Of a stretch of 64,000 bases of DNA, positions 21,576 to 32,163 are shown piece by piece. Position numbers and translations under genes: made by a program. The notes beneath the pieces were generated by a model that had not been told where the DNA came from, ran no database searches, and was given only the letters and a program-made list of their open reading frames with translations. Numbering within the stretch: position 1 is the first letter of the stretch; every line of letters starts with the position of its first letter. The stretch covers positions 6,224,080-6,288,079 of the forward strand of contig OZ036017.1 in assembly GCA_964035015.1 (NCBI GenBank), written 5' to 3'. This DNA comes from Corallium rubrum. Taxonomy: Eukaryota > Cnidaria > Anthozoa > Scleralcyonacea > Coralliidae.

Positions 21576-23100
21576 GGCTCGTTTACACAGGCGACTTTTC
21601 TCCTTCTGACACATGCTATTGAATGGATTGACTTACGAAGATATTTAATATTTGTGCAGAGCTATATGAGGTTCAATACTTTGGCGAGTCATTCATTCAA
21701 ATGCGTTCGCCAGGATGAGAAAAATTGCAACAAAAATCGCCTACGTAAACGGGCCTTTAGACGTAAAACATTTTAAAACGAAAAATTACGTGCAACTTTG
21801 TTTTTGTATATGTACTCCCCAGTCTTTTTTAATTGACAGAGCAACAATTGAGTTCAGGTATAGGTTAAAATATGTTATAAACTAGAAATACATGACCGCA
21901 ACAACCCCTCGCCCGTTTTATATGCATTTTGAAAACCACGCTCCTCCTACACACACCCCCCCCCCCCCCTCATTTCTGGTTTTGGTTTAATTAATTGGCA
22001 AAGTTCATCTGTAGTCATGTATTGACACACCGAAAGAACATGCAAAGTCAAAAAAAAAATCGAGATGAACCAAATGACAAATTCTCATTCAAAAAAAGAA
22101 AAGACACAGTGCCTGTATTGTGGTATCTAGCTCTAGCTTTTAAGCTTAGATCAAATACCAACGAACTGTGGTATACAAAGAACGCAAACATGACCAGTAA
22201 AAAGAAGAAACAATATGCCGAACCAAAATTGGTGGGGTTTTATCAATAAACAGAAAGTACATAATAGTCTCGGGTTTTAAATGAAGAGACTATTCATACG
22301 AATAATTAATTATAGATGAGCTTTTTAAATTTGCGGCAAAAACAATCAACAAAAATGCAGTTTTAGTATACTAAGAGTTTTACAAGTCCATATATAGTCA
22401 CTCGTCATGACATCGTGTAAAATGTCAGATTTGACAATTTCCCAATTGACATGGCACTGAAAGGTACAGTTTAACATTTACCTTAATAAATCTTGGCAAT
22501 ATAGTCTTAACGTGACACGAGTTTCGGGCTCCAATTTTCCTTTTGTTCGGCAGATATTTCGTCCTTCAATCCATTTTCGCCGCTAAAAATACGTCACACA
22601 AATGGCCGATGAGCCCAATATGTACTGCCTTTCTCTTTGTAACTTCTAAAACAGTTTCGTTCCAGAACATTTCTCGTTGCACAGAATGATTTTCAATGCT
22701 TCACTACCTCTCGAGAACTACACGCGAATCAACGCCCGTGTTTTTAATATAGGAACATGTCACGAGATATTTGGCTCCACTTATGGAGTTATCATTCCAG
22801 GCAATACAGAGTTCACTGGAACCTGCGCGGTCTTGCAATAAAACAGCATGGAGGCGACGAGGAGTGGAAGATTTGTGTTGCTTTGGTTTTCACACAGAGA
22901 ATGATTATACTTTGTTGGGTGTTTTTTAATTAATCCGCTAGAACTAATGTAGAAAAGTTAGTTTCGTATGTATATTAGCATAGGAAATAGCATGGTTTCG
23001 AGTGCAATTTGGGAAAAAAACATGCACGAGTGAGCTTTACAAAGATTATTAAAATAGTACGAGTCCAAACGACGAGTGTTATTTGAGATATTTGAAAAAC
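21576..23100. other. CARD gene intron, no gene
   Basis: Holds a family B repeat at 21882-21922, a C-run at about 21957-21970, and a stretch at 22850-22970 resembling 6785-6930. No coding signal found. Confidence 0.5.
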
Positions 23101-23113
23101 TCCAGAGTGCATG

Positions 23114-23118
23114 TCACC

Positions 23119-23149
<31 letters not shown>

Positions 23150-23152
23150 ACT
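23114..23152 (+). repeat. C-run followed by (CA)n
   Basis: About 19 C residues and then eight or so CA units. Confidence 0.95.
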
Positions 23153-23964
23153 CCAAATAGCAGGAAAAACCATGCTATTATTTATACATTATTTACAGTG
23201 CTCTTTCAAAATTACAGTCTACTCCCCGTATATTTGTTTGTTTAAAAATGCTTTGCTTCTTCTACAACTACTTGAAAAAGTTTACTCAAAGTACTAAAAA
23301 TCTTCTAGTTTTCTTGCAGATACTTCACTTGACAATATTAAAAAATATTATCTTCAAATTTGAACGAATTTCCCTCCACTGTTTCAAATCTTGGCCGCCA
23401 TCTTTGTCTACTTTGTGCACAAAGAAGAGCCTGGGTACAAGTTAGGAAATAGTATCCGTCAAAATCCGCTGTAGAACGTGATTGGTACTTTTCTGTTTTT
23501 ATTGTTTTTGATTGGCTCATTGGCTTCAAAAATTTGCTCTGTATTTCCTTTCTTCTGCACTGTATTTTCTTAAAACTGCACTGCTCTTATCGAATCAAAA
23601 TTGGGAAATATTTTCATATATATTAACACTAAAACAATGTTGTCATGTGTCAAAATTCCTTTGGTTTAGTTCTGATAACCAGGTGCTTTTAACCCTCTTT
23701 AAATAAAATTTCAGTTTTATTTTCATTTCGAACTTCGAAAATTCGTGGGCATTTTCAGAACGGAAGTCTTTTGTTCGGGCGCGATTTGTCAATTTCCAAA
23801 TATAGAACGCGACGGCAAAAGTTACCTGAAACCGCCTGTAATTTGCGTTGTAAATAGTATTTTAGCAGATAGTCAGTTCATTTTAAACATTTTATCTTTC
23901 GTTCTCAATTGTGAAACCCGCGAAAATAAGTTACAGGAAGAGGGCATGCACTCATAGACTGCAT

Positions 23965-24170
23965 GCTTATACCTCGATCAGCGGGTTATTAGACATGTTT
24001 AAAAAGAAAATGGGCCATCCCGCTAACCAGGCTGGCTGAATGAAAGCTCACAAATGTATGAATGAGTAAAATGCTTGATTGTACTTGTACCAAAATTATG
24101 CAAGAACGTTTACATAAAATAAGGTAATGAACGCAATCAAGCATTTTTTTCTACACGAAGAATCTTGTAG
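23965..24170 (+). repeat. Dispersed repeat family E, copy 1
   Basis: Contains CAGCGGGTTATTAGA, ATGTTTAAAAA, CTAACCAGGCT and TGTATGAATGA, matching 52318-52445 in order. It sits shortly before the last CARD-gene exon. Confidence 0.6.
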
Positions 24171-24360
24171 TGGTCAGATTTTTATTAATTTCTCATCCAA
24201 ATTCAACCAAAATTGAAAGGATTGGTCCTTGATTATGATCAATCTTTCCAGAAACCTCCTGGAGACAAACAGACTCACAGACGAACAGACAGACAAACCG
24301 AAGTAAAAACATAACCTGGCGGAGGTGATAAGGTAATATTATCTATGTGTTGATTTGCAG

Positions 24361-24452
24361 CTGGTTTTCCTGTACAGTCGCAGACAGTTGCAGGTGACTT
24401 ACCGGGAAGCTATGGTTTAGGATCACCTCCTCCGCCATACTCAGAGTATTAG
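24361..24452 (+). CDS. CARD-domain protein, terminal exon (gene exon C)
   Basis: Acceptor TGTTGATTTGCAG ends at 24360, and phase 1 continues from the exon at 14365. The exon codes for GFPVQSQTVAGDLPGSYGLG and ends PPPPYSEY then TAG (24450-24452). PPPPY is a PPxY motif of the kind bound by WW domains. The three exons total 531 bases. The preceding intron is 9.8 kb and mostly transposon. The short but clean open exon ending at a proline-rich tail, with matching phase, supports the model. Confidence 0.7.
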
Positions 24453-24873
24453 AACTGATGACAAATCCTGCAGTATTGTTAGTTCGTATATAATGTACTT
24501 CAATTCCATGTCGCTCATACAACTGTTGCGAAACTGAAAGGATTTCAAAAGGAACGTCGCCGAGCTATAACTTCACTATCTGTTCGCAAAATACGAGAAC
24601 ATTTTTGAAAAGCCATGGGTCATTTACTCGCAAAAGATAGTCCCACGGAAGATGTTGCCGTTGTGAAATACCATACGACTAAAAGATGCCACCTAAAGAG
24701 GAACTATACACGGAAAAGTGCTACTTTAGAATTCGCTAAAGAGTTGTGCGGGTAACAGCATGGTTTCGAGTGCAATTTGGGGAGAAAAACATGCACGAGT
24801 GAGTTTATCAAAGACTATCAAAATTGCAACAACTACTACATGAAAACCAGGCTTTAACTTTTTCACTACCGAG

Positions 24874-24935
24874 GGCTCTCCGCTTCACAAGTAAGATTGT
24901 CTGGCGTTAGACAGAGTGAAATACTAAAGTCTGCT
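24874..24935 (+). repeat. Dispersed hairpin repeat family F, copy 1 of 5
   Basis: The core is TCTGGCGTTAGACAGAGTGA then AATACTAAAG. Other copies are at 40308-40375, 46105-46170, 49020-49085 (all +) and 56327-56395 (-). Most copies have the hairpin CTGGC-GTTA-GCCAG. Confidence 0.7.
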
Positions 24936-25010
24936 TCGTTCGAAAACGAACGGTACGGTAGGCAAAGAGTTAAGTGCTTATGAAAGAAAAGTTCACTTAA
25001 CTTTTTTCAG

Positions 25011-25400
25011 ATTGTATTTGGAAGAACACCTAAGATAATGAAAAAATGGCTTTTACATGCCTTTCAAATCTTACCCCGTTCTTGAGGCCATACAATTTGA
25101 GTAGTGACGTCACACGTATGTGGGAGAAAACGGAAAATCAGTCATATCTTAGGATTGGTTTAAACCACACATTGCTGATGTAATCAGACCATACCCCAAG
25201 GAAAATTTCCAACGTTTGATTCAGTTTAGTAAAACCAGTCCTAAGATATGACTGATTTCCGTTTTCTCCCACATACAACGTGTGACGTCATTTCTCAAAT
25301 TGCATAAGCATAGCCAATAGCTCAAGAAAGGGATAAGATTTGAAAGGCACGTGCATGAAAATCAGTTTTCATTATCTTTAGGTGTTCTTCCAAATACGAT
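25011..25400. mobile_element. Foldback MITE, about 390 bp
   Basis: Arms of about 160 bases share GTATTTGGAAGAACACCTAA, GATAATGAAAA, GACGTCACACGT, ATGTGGGAGAAAACGGAAA and CAGTCATATCTTAGGA in complement. Non-coding. No target duplication resolved. Confidence 0.7.
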
Positions 25401-26149
25401 CGTAAAAAAATAGGTACGCATTGCGTACATGCGCATACTGGTATTCATTTGGCTTACAAATAATGATTGAACAATGTAAATTGTTCACAAAAACATACTG
25501 AAAGTGCTTGATAATCTTGTGAAATATCAGCATATACTCTCACGTATCACCTGTAATTGACAATAGTCATTATTTTTTAAACGCCCTTATTAAATAACTT
25601 TACAATAATGCTTAATTCTAGCCCTTACCCAAGCTCCAACCCTAATCTTAACCCTAATCTTAAAAGGATAATTGTAGGTAAATTGGGAAAAACAAGAAAC
25701 GCGTTCACTAATCGCATTGTCAAATGAAAGTGATACTATATCGCTTAATCTTTACTGATAGACTCTGGTAACACATGCATTGATTTGTATCAACAATGAT
25801 CATCGCGCTTTTTGAATAAGTATTGTATACGCCTACATGTACCTCAAGCAGTGCCAAGTACAGTTGATTTCTGCATATAAACTTAATAGCTAAGACATCT
25901 TGACCGAGGGCCTAACATGTTAACAGTACACTTGTAACATTAGTTAAAAGGCTATTCATATTTCAGAACGATCCTGATTCAAACCCAAACAAGCACTCGT
26001 CCATGTAACGCTTGTCGCGTCTCTTCGTCCATGGAAAGTATGTCGTTTGAGCGAGAAAGTCGAGGCGCGTTACGGAATAATTACAATAACATTTTGCATG
26101 TCTGGTTTTATTACGCGATGCTAAATTACTAAAGACTAGAATGTATTGC
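25401..26149. other. Non-coding, between MITE and microsatellite
   Basis: No gene recognised. A short degenerate AACCCTAATCTT run at 25640-25670 looks telomere-like only by chance. Confidence 0.5.
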
Positions 26150-26272
26150 TATGTATGTATGTATGTATGTATGTATGTATGTACGTACGTATGTATGTAT
26201 GTATGTATGTATGTATGTATGTATGTATGTATGTATGTATGTATGTATGTATGTATGTATGTATGTGTGTGT

Positions 26273-26356
<84 letters not shown>
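26149..26356 (+). repeat. (TATG)n then (TG)n microsatellite
   Basis: About 28 TATG units with two ACGT interruptions, followed by about 45 TG units. Apparent open frames of Tyr-Val-Cys or Thr-His repeats here come from the repeat. Confidence 0.98.
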
Positions 26357-26360
<4 letters not shown>

Positions 26361-26733
26361 ATGTTTTCGTCAATCACGTGATCAAGCCAAAAAGTTAATA
26401 GGCACACTTCAGAAGTCTTACTCGTATGTCCGAAGGGTTTCCAAACGTGTACCAAAACAACCAATGGGAGATTGGAAGTCGAGCTTCGCTTCAGGTTGTG
26501 GATAATTGCACGCAATCACAAGACGCCAAGAAATCCACGAGCTGACAGTGGTCTACTGGTCTGTCAATATAAAGTTTAATATTTTGTGAACATTTGCGAA
26601 TCAGTGACTGGTTTCTAAAGCATATACCTACATATAGACCAACAGTATATATTGCAGCATTTAGGTTTTTAACGTGTTCACCGTTATTTTTTTCTAAAGC
26701 AGTAAAGCAAGCGCGCGGTCAATGCTGATTTAA

Positions 26734-26867
26734 CATACATACATACATACATACATACATACATACATACATACATACATACATACATACATACATACAT
26801 ACATACATACATACATACATACATACATACATACATACATACATACATACATACATACATACATACA

Positions 26868-26896
<29 letters not shown>
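26734..26896 (+). repeat. (CATA)n microsatellite
   Basis: About 40 perfect CATA units. Confidence 0.98.
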
Positions 26897-26900
<4 letters not shown>

Positions 26901-27302
26901 TTATAAAAGAACCGGAAGTAAATGAACGACAACACGCACTCTGATTGGCTATTGAGTCAAAGAAGCGTGCCGTTATAACTCCATAACGGCACGGCACACG
27001 AGACACTTCGCGACGATTTTGTCGTTTTTGATGAATTTTATGTGGATTTAATCGTCAACGAAAGTCAAAAATTACTTGGATATATGTCTAATCACGTAAT
27101 TAACACAGCAGAATGTTATCAGTGCAACTTTAAGTGCATTTTCGTCGCTAAAATCGTCGACGTGTTGTACGGGGCCACGCGTGGCGCTAAATGATAATAA
27201 ACTCGTCCTGAGACAGCTAATCTGTTTTTTTGCTTACTTTTCTTGAGTTTATTGACAATTTAAAGTCATTATTTTATAAAAGAAAAAAAAACTTAGTCGC
27301 TG

Positions 27303-27410
27303 TGCGATTATCGAGTTATAATGCACTCGAGAAGCTAGTAAAACACTCGGCTATCTCCTCGTGCTTTACACGCATCTCTCGTGCATTATAACTCGATAAT
27401 CGCACGCGAC
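27303..27410. repeat. Palindrome, about 108 bp
   Basis: GTGCGATTATCGAGTTATAA and TGCACTCGAGA recur in complement at the far end. Similar AT-centred palindromes with CACTCG arms occur at 6955-7025 and 34837-34940, suggesting a common small element type. Confidence 0.6.
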
Positions 27411-27425
27411 ACGTTTTTTATTTCT

Positions 27426-27446
27426 TAAATATATATATATATATAT
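27426..27446 (+). repeat. (TA)n microsatellite
   Basis: Ten TA units; the left border of an inserted block that ends at another (TA)n run (27910-27931). Confidence 0.9.
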
Positions 27447-27448
27447 AA

Positions 27449-27909
27449 CAATCGAAATATGGTATAGTAGGTTAGTACTGCCGAAACAGAGAACGTGAGT
27501 GGTCTAACGTTTCGAGCGAAGGCCCTTCGTCAGAGAGAAACGTAAAGAGTAAAACAAACAACGAGCTTATATACGCGAGATAATCACTTGATAAAAATTA
27601 GCCAATCGGATAAAGGTAACCAAGACAAACTAATAATGAGATTCAAAAGAATAAGCCAATCAGGGCAAAGTAACAATAACAAATAAATAATGAGATGCGA
27701 AAGCCATTTGCTATTCTCACCATCGATAAGTAAAAAAAGGAGAGTAAAAAATAGAGAGTAAAGAATGGAGAAGTAAGTGAAAACACTGTTTATGTCTGCC
27801 CTTGCTAATACAAAAACAGCATCTTCAGAAGTGTTAAATAAAAGAAAAACGTTCATTGAGTCCATGAGGATGAATGGTTCCAATTTTGAAAATGAGACGC
27901 TTTTCCTGT
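27449..27909 (-). mobile_element. Dispersed repeat fragment bounded by (TA)n
   Basis: On the minus strand this contains CTGACGAAGGGCCTTCGCTC followed by GAAACGTTAG, a stretch I associate with abundant cnidarian repeats. A related AGTACTGCCGAAA stretch lies at 41037-41050. The 134-codon minus frame through it is AT-rich and has no domain. The class is uncertain; a Penelope-like or retrozyme-associated tail is possible. Confidence 0.35.
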
Positions 27910-27932
27910 CGTATATATATATATATATATAG

Positions 27933-27974
27933 CTACACTGATGAGCTGTAGTACAGCGAAACACGTGCCTGTAG
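27933..27974 (+). ncRNA. Hammerhead ribozyme motif 1, probably inactive
   Basis: Order of parts: CTACA (stem I 5'), CTGATGA, stem II GCTGT-AGT-ACAGC, GAAA, short stem III CACGTG region, and TGTAG (stem I 3'). All core bases are present. The triplet before the cleavage point is GCC (27967-27969) rather than GUC as in motif 2, which breaks the NUH rule, so self-cleavage here is expected to be lost or weak. Confidence 0.8.
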
Positions 27975-28207
27975 ATTGAACTATGCACGCTCCTTCACTT
28001 CGGTGTTGTTGAGCACTCTGTGAAGTTGCCGTGCGTACCTATTAGCGATATGCAACGCTCACTACCCTCGTGGAAGTTTGAGCACTCTGGGCCCATGCGC
28101 ACTTCACGCTATCTGATTGTACTTCACCAATGCTGTCCCACATGCGGTTGTCACCGACGATCGCATGTGTATAAGTAATTGATGAAATTCATTCAGATTG
28201 TTCCAAG

Positions 28208-28249
28208 CTACACTGATGAGCTGTAGTACAGCGAAACACGTGTCTGTAG
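28208..28249 (+). ncRNA. Hammerhead ribozyme motif 2, predicted active
   Basis: CTACA (28208-28212) pairs with TGTAG (28245-28249) as stem I. CTGATGA (28213-28219) and GAAA (28233-28236) are the conserved core, and GCTGT/ACAGC with an AGT loop is stem II. CACGTGTC gives a very short stem III ending in GTC, so cleavage is predicted after 28244. CAA and TTG outside stem I can pair further past a G/A bulge. Minimal stem III hammerheads of this kind usually work as dimers in retroelement transcripts. Confidence 0.85.
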
Positions 28250-28255
28250 ATTGAA

Positions 28256-28350
28256 CTATATATATATATATATATGTATATAACTATATATATATAACTA
28301 TATATATATATATAACTATATATAACTATATATATATATATAACTATATA

Positions 28351-28421
<71 letters not shown>

Positions 28422-28424
28422 AAC
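28256..28424 (+). repeat. TA-rich low-complexity run
   Basis: (TA)n mixed with TATAACTATA units; the right border of the retrozyme-like unit. Confidence 0.95.
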
Positions 28425-29141
28425 TCATCGTGCACATGTGACGTCAAATGTTTAATTTACATGTCATACAACCTGAAATATCTCAACAACGAAGCAAGAA
28501 AACGAAAAACTGCAAGCTATGTTACTCGGCAGTCATTTTATACGTGCTCAGTATTTCAAGTAAGACAGACTTAATGTTTGTTTTATAGCACTTTACATAT
28601 AATTTGAAACAACTCTTGAAATTATAAATACTGTGTTACGTGGCCGCTATACGCAACAAAAGTATAACCTCAGCTGTTTGGTTTTTACAATTATTTATTT
28701 AATTAACAAGAAACTTAGAACAGATATTGAAAATGTATATAAAGATTAAAACTAAACTAAAGTTCAGAAACTTATCTGTCGTCTGCGCACAACGAAACAG
28801 TCAATAAGAGATTCCGGCAACAGGTTAACAATCCGTATGGACTTGAAAAGGAAGGAATAATAAAACCAACGGCAGGAACTCCAGGACTGACTTCGTAACC
28901 ACTTTGATACATATAGCTCACTCTTATACATATGCATGCCTGAGAAATGTTCGACGGCTGCTTATATAGTTTCTAGAGTATATAATTATAGTAACATACT
29001 TCATTCTATATATATAATATATTTACGTAATTACTAAATGACATCATAGCTGACTCATGCTAAGTCACAAGTATGTACTAATTGATCACAAGTACTTCTT
29101 AAGTGTTCAGTGATCAAATAACGTCTAGTTAATTAACTGTC
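28425..29141. other. Non-coding stretch
   Basis: AT-rich, no domain, splice pattern or repeat recognised. Confidence 0.5.
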
Positions 29142-29144
29142 TTA

Positions 29145-29294
29145 AGCCGGTTTTCCACTAGGCGATTTTTTTCGCGCGAAGCGACTTTTTCTTTTGTCCC
29201 ATGAGCTCTGAGCTGGAACTAATCAGAAATATATTGAATTCGAACAAAAGAAAGTCGCTTCGCGCGAAAAAAGTCGCCTAGTGGAAAACCGGCT
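29145..29294. mobile_element. 150-bp MITE with TTA target duplication
   Basis: Arms of about 55 bases are nearly perfect inverted copies starting AGCCGGTTTTCCACTAGGCG and containing TTCGCGCGAAGCGACTTT. TTA flanks both ends (29142-29144 and 29295-29297). TWA duplication fits PIF/Harbinger mobilisation. The very high arm identity suggests a young copy. Confidence 0.75.
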
Positions 29295-29780
29295 TTAGAA
29301 TAGGCATATCCGTAACAACTGCCTTCTCACTCTTGTTCTCACCTTTTCAGCTGACCAGGCCTTTTACAATTTTTCTCTATCTGACTTTCATGGTTGTAAT
29401 TTCATGTCCAAAATAACCCAGGTATTTCAAGTTGGAAGTCAGATTATCAACCGATTCGACCAAAGGCTCTTCAACCTTTCCGCCTTGCCTCCCATTCTGC
29501 CTTGCTTCTATTCATGAGCGAGCTCCTCTCAAACAAACGAATCTTAAATACCCCAATGATATGAAAAATGAACAGTGAAAAATTTTTAGGCGAAAAATCA
29601 TCACCAGAAATTTGGGTCGTTTGTGCCGCCGCTGTCGGTAAGCAGCTATTCGCCTAATAATATAATTATGTATTCTAAGCGTCTTCTAAGGCGTGTGATT
29701 CTATTGTATTCTAGTGTTTCTCATTATTCAGGTCAATGAGGTCTTTGGAATTTCCCTAAATCGTGCATATAGGGTATATA

Positions 29781-30060
29781 CAGTGTGTATAAAAAAAACT
29801 GAACCCTTAGAAAATAACCTATTGTAGTAGTTTGAAAGCCCTAAAAGCGCTCCGTTATAAATTAATCAGCACATAAGTTAAACAGGAAGAGAAAAAGCTT
29901 TTAAATACTTTCACCATGCATACACTTCAAGTTATCTTAATTTCCCATGTGTATAAGACCGTGTGTTTTACGCATCTGTAGGTTCAGCGAAGTGCTTAGG
30001 GCTTTCAAACTACTACAATAGGTTGTTTTCTAAGGGTTCAGGGGTTTTTTATACATACTG
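29781..30060. mobile_element. 280-bp Tc1/mariner-type MITE
   Basis: Ends read CAGTGTGTATAAAAA and, in complement, CAGTATGTATAAAAA, each next to TA (29779-29780 and 30061-30062). The arms continue for about 65 bases with CTGAACCCTTAGAAAA and CCTATTGTAGTAGTTTGAAA. Non-coding. Confidence 0.8.
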
Positions 30061-30062
30061 TA

Positions 30063-31030
30063 TAAACAACCTGTATTGGCTGTAAACGACCACAAGGACT
30101 GTGAAATCAAGCAAGTTCAAACGCTTTTGGAAGTACTATGCATGCTAGGGACAAATGAGGACCTTTATGTGCTCTCGAAGTAGACTGACTCATGCCGAAT
30201 GCACCGCGAGTCGGGCACTTCGCATCGCCCGTAGCGTTGTTGGTTAATTTGGACAATTTCTAGCACCTGTTCAAAGATTACTATGGCTAATACTATGGAT
30301 AGTGGCACTTTCAGTGCAAAATTAAGACGAGTTAGGGAAGTACTTTGTCGTCAAATAAGCAAATGCTTTTTAGTTATAACTGTTGCTTAGTCCATGCTGA
30401 AGTCAGATGGAGTTGGGCAAAGAAGAAATATGTCACCGTTTAAGCAAAATTTGAATTATTATGTGCTCTCCTTATTATTTACTGTTGAGAATCTTCATTA
30501 TTATGGTCCTTAATACGCACGCGCGCCACCATCTTGTCACAAATTTCTGGTAATGTTTCATTACCGTAAAGTTCCCAAAGTAACGACCCCCGAAAGTAGC
30601 GAGCCCCCAAAAGTAACAGTAAAATTGGACGCACACCACCACCCACCCAAGCCGAAAGTTGCGATCCCAATAGTATAGCGCCTAAAGATGTCTGCAGGGT
30701 TCAATGTGGTGGTATAGAAATTGGTTGTGTCTACGGTGTCAAAGTTAGAAAGGGGCTCAAAAGTCAAAGAAAAGAGTTACGGGAAAAACTTAAACTGCTT
30801 ACCCCGACGGCTGATAACATGATCTAGATGTGGCATCCATGACACTGATCAAAATACAAAGTGAGCTACATTTCGTCAAAGTTATAATTAATGTAATACA
30901 CACAAATAAATCCTGTTTTAGCAACAATTGTTGATAGTAATTTGCGTCTTTTGTATAGGAGATAGAGCGTGTACCGGTGTAAAAAAAGAGCCTAAAGGCT
31001 TCGGAACTTAATTTACCGTATCAAAGAAAG
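30063..31030. other. Non-coding, includes the 3' flank of the fucosyltransferase-like gene
   Basis: No gene recognised. Any 3' untranslated region of the minus-strand gene would lie at its right end. Small frames at 30479-30767 have no motif. Confidence 0.5.
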
Positions 31031-32163
31031 TTACTTCTTAAGTGATTGTGGCAAAATACATTTAGTTTGATTATTTTTTAAAATGGCCCGTCCATTATTG
31101 TCATCACCTAGTGATATCTTCGAAATTGCGCCATGAAACGTCGAAACAGTTGTAAAAAGTCGAAAGTCTGATTGCTGAAGGAGAAAGAAATCAAGAAACA
31201 TGGACAAGTGTCCGATGTCTTCGTTCCCCTTTTTCGGATTTCCAATGTGCTCAATTGGACCATACAATGTTTTGATTTTATCGGGATGCTTTTTGCTAGC
31301 GTAGTTCCTAATTTCCTCAGTATCTGTGGCAAAAAACCAAATAACCTTTTTTGTTTTATACATTTCCTGTATACGTTTGTCTATTTCTTCGGCACAACGA
31401 AAAAAATGATCGGTGTCTTCAAATTTAGCAACCCTTACGTCTCTGCCGTTGTGAAGATCCACCACATCGCCTCGCCGAATGTGGATTCCCAAGACGATAT
31501 GTTTATCGAATCCCAGTTGGAGTTTTACCTGCGTAAGGCGATTTTCCAAGTACGACGATCTTTTAAATAAATAATGAAAACTGCAGCCGAAATATAAGAA
31601 CTTCTGAGGCCATGCAGGTAGATTGTATTTGAAATGTTTTTGCAAATAGAATGGGTCATTCTGCCTCCTGATGGCTTCGATGGAGTTGTTGAAGTATTCT
31701 TCAAAATCCGTATTTAAAAGTCCCTTTGGAAACGGACGATGAAATGGAGTTTGGAACCTAACCGATAGTCCAGTGGTATTTATTTGATAGTTCCATTTGA
31801 TGAAATTTGGTTCCAAATACTTTACAAGAGGGCTTGGTTTCGGGCAGTCAATGATGAAGGCTCTTTTGGATATCACAGCTAAAAAAAAAGAACTTAATAG
31901 TCCGCGAACGCGATTTCCCCAACCAGTATGATCACATATGTATAGCAAGAATCGTTTTGACTTAAGCGCGTTTTCGTGAAGCTTTTGGTAGTTAATCTGC
32001 CACGGTCCACGACAAGTTTCGTTGTACTTTTTGTCAAGGTTCGGTGGTTCTTTTGGCCTCGCCATCATTTTTTCGGTATTGTCGGCACTGACATGGTCTT
32101 TTGTCGTATAGTTCTTGCTGTTGGCTCTAGCATTTAAGAAGTTTCCGCGAGACAAAAGAACGT
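31031..32163 (-). CDS. Fucosyltransferase-fold type II membrane glycosyltransferase, exon 2
   Basis: This 1133-base exon carries the catalytic domain of a predicted 410-aa Golgi enzyme. Visible motifs in spliced numbering are GWGNRVRGLL (about 114-123), typical of the N-terminal part of GT-B fucosyltransferases, and HIRRGD (261-266), the donor-binding motif of GT11/GT23/GT37-type enzymes. WFFATDTEE and a C-terminal HGAISKISLG follow. Several N-glycosylation sequons fit a lumenal domain. Acceptor TTTCTACTGTTTATAG lies at 32164 onward; phase 1 fits exon 1 at 34235-34334. The domain is full length and uninterrupted. The substrate cannot be deduced; transfer of fucose from GDP-fucose is inferred from family motifs. 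Confidence 0.85.

Larger units (their letters stand above)
27930..28255 (+). mobile_element. Retrozyme-like tandem unit (275-bp monomer with two hammerheads)
   Basis: Two hammerhead motifs in the same orientation lie exactly 275 bases apart (CTACA at 27933 and 28208). The 230 bases between them are non-coding and GC-richer than the flanks. (TA)n and AT-rich runs flank both sides. This architecture, a monomer bounded by directly repeated short-stem hammerheads, is that of metazoan retrozymes, whose transcripts self-cleave to monomers that can circularise. No protein is encoded, so mobilisation would be in trans. Confidence 0.75.

Noticed and set aside
25625..25675. Interstitial telomere repeat (AACCCTAATCTTAACCCTAA)
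   Set aside because: Only two or three degenerate units of the wrong period.
26129..26515. Open frames of 70-130 codons made of Tyr-Val-Cys-Met or Thr-His repeats
   Set aside because: They are translations of the (TATG)n/(TG)n microsatellite in several frames and both strands.
26684..27006. Minus-strand frames rich in MYVC repeats
   Set aside because: Translation of the (CATA)n microsatellite.
27584..27988. 134-codon minus frame as a gene
   Set aside because: Crosses a (TA)n run, a dispersed repeat and the antisense of a hammerhead; hydrophobic, low-complexity translation.
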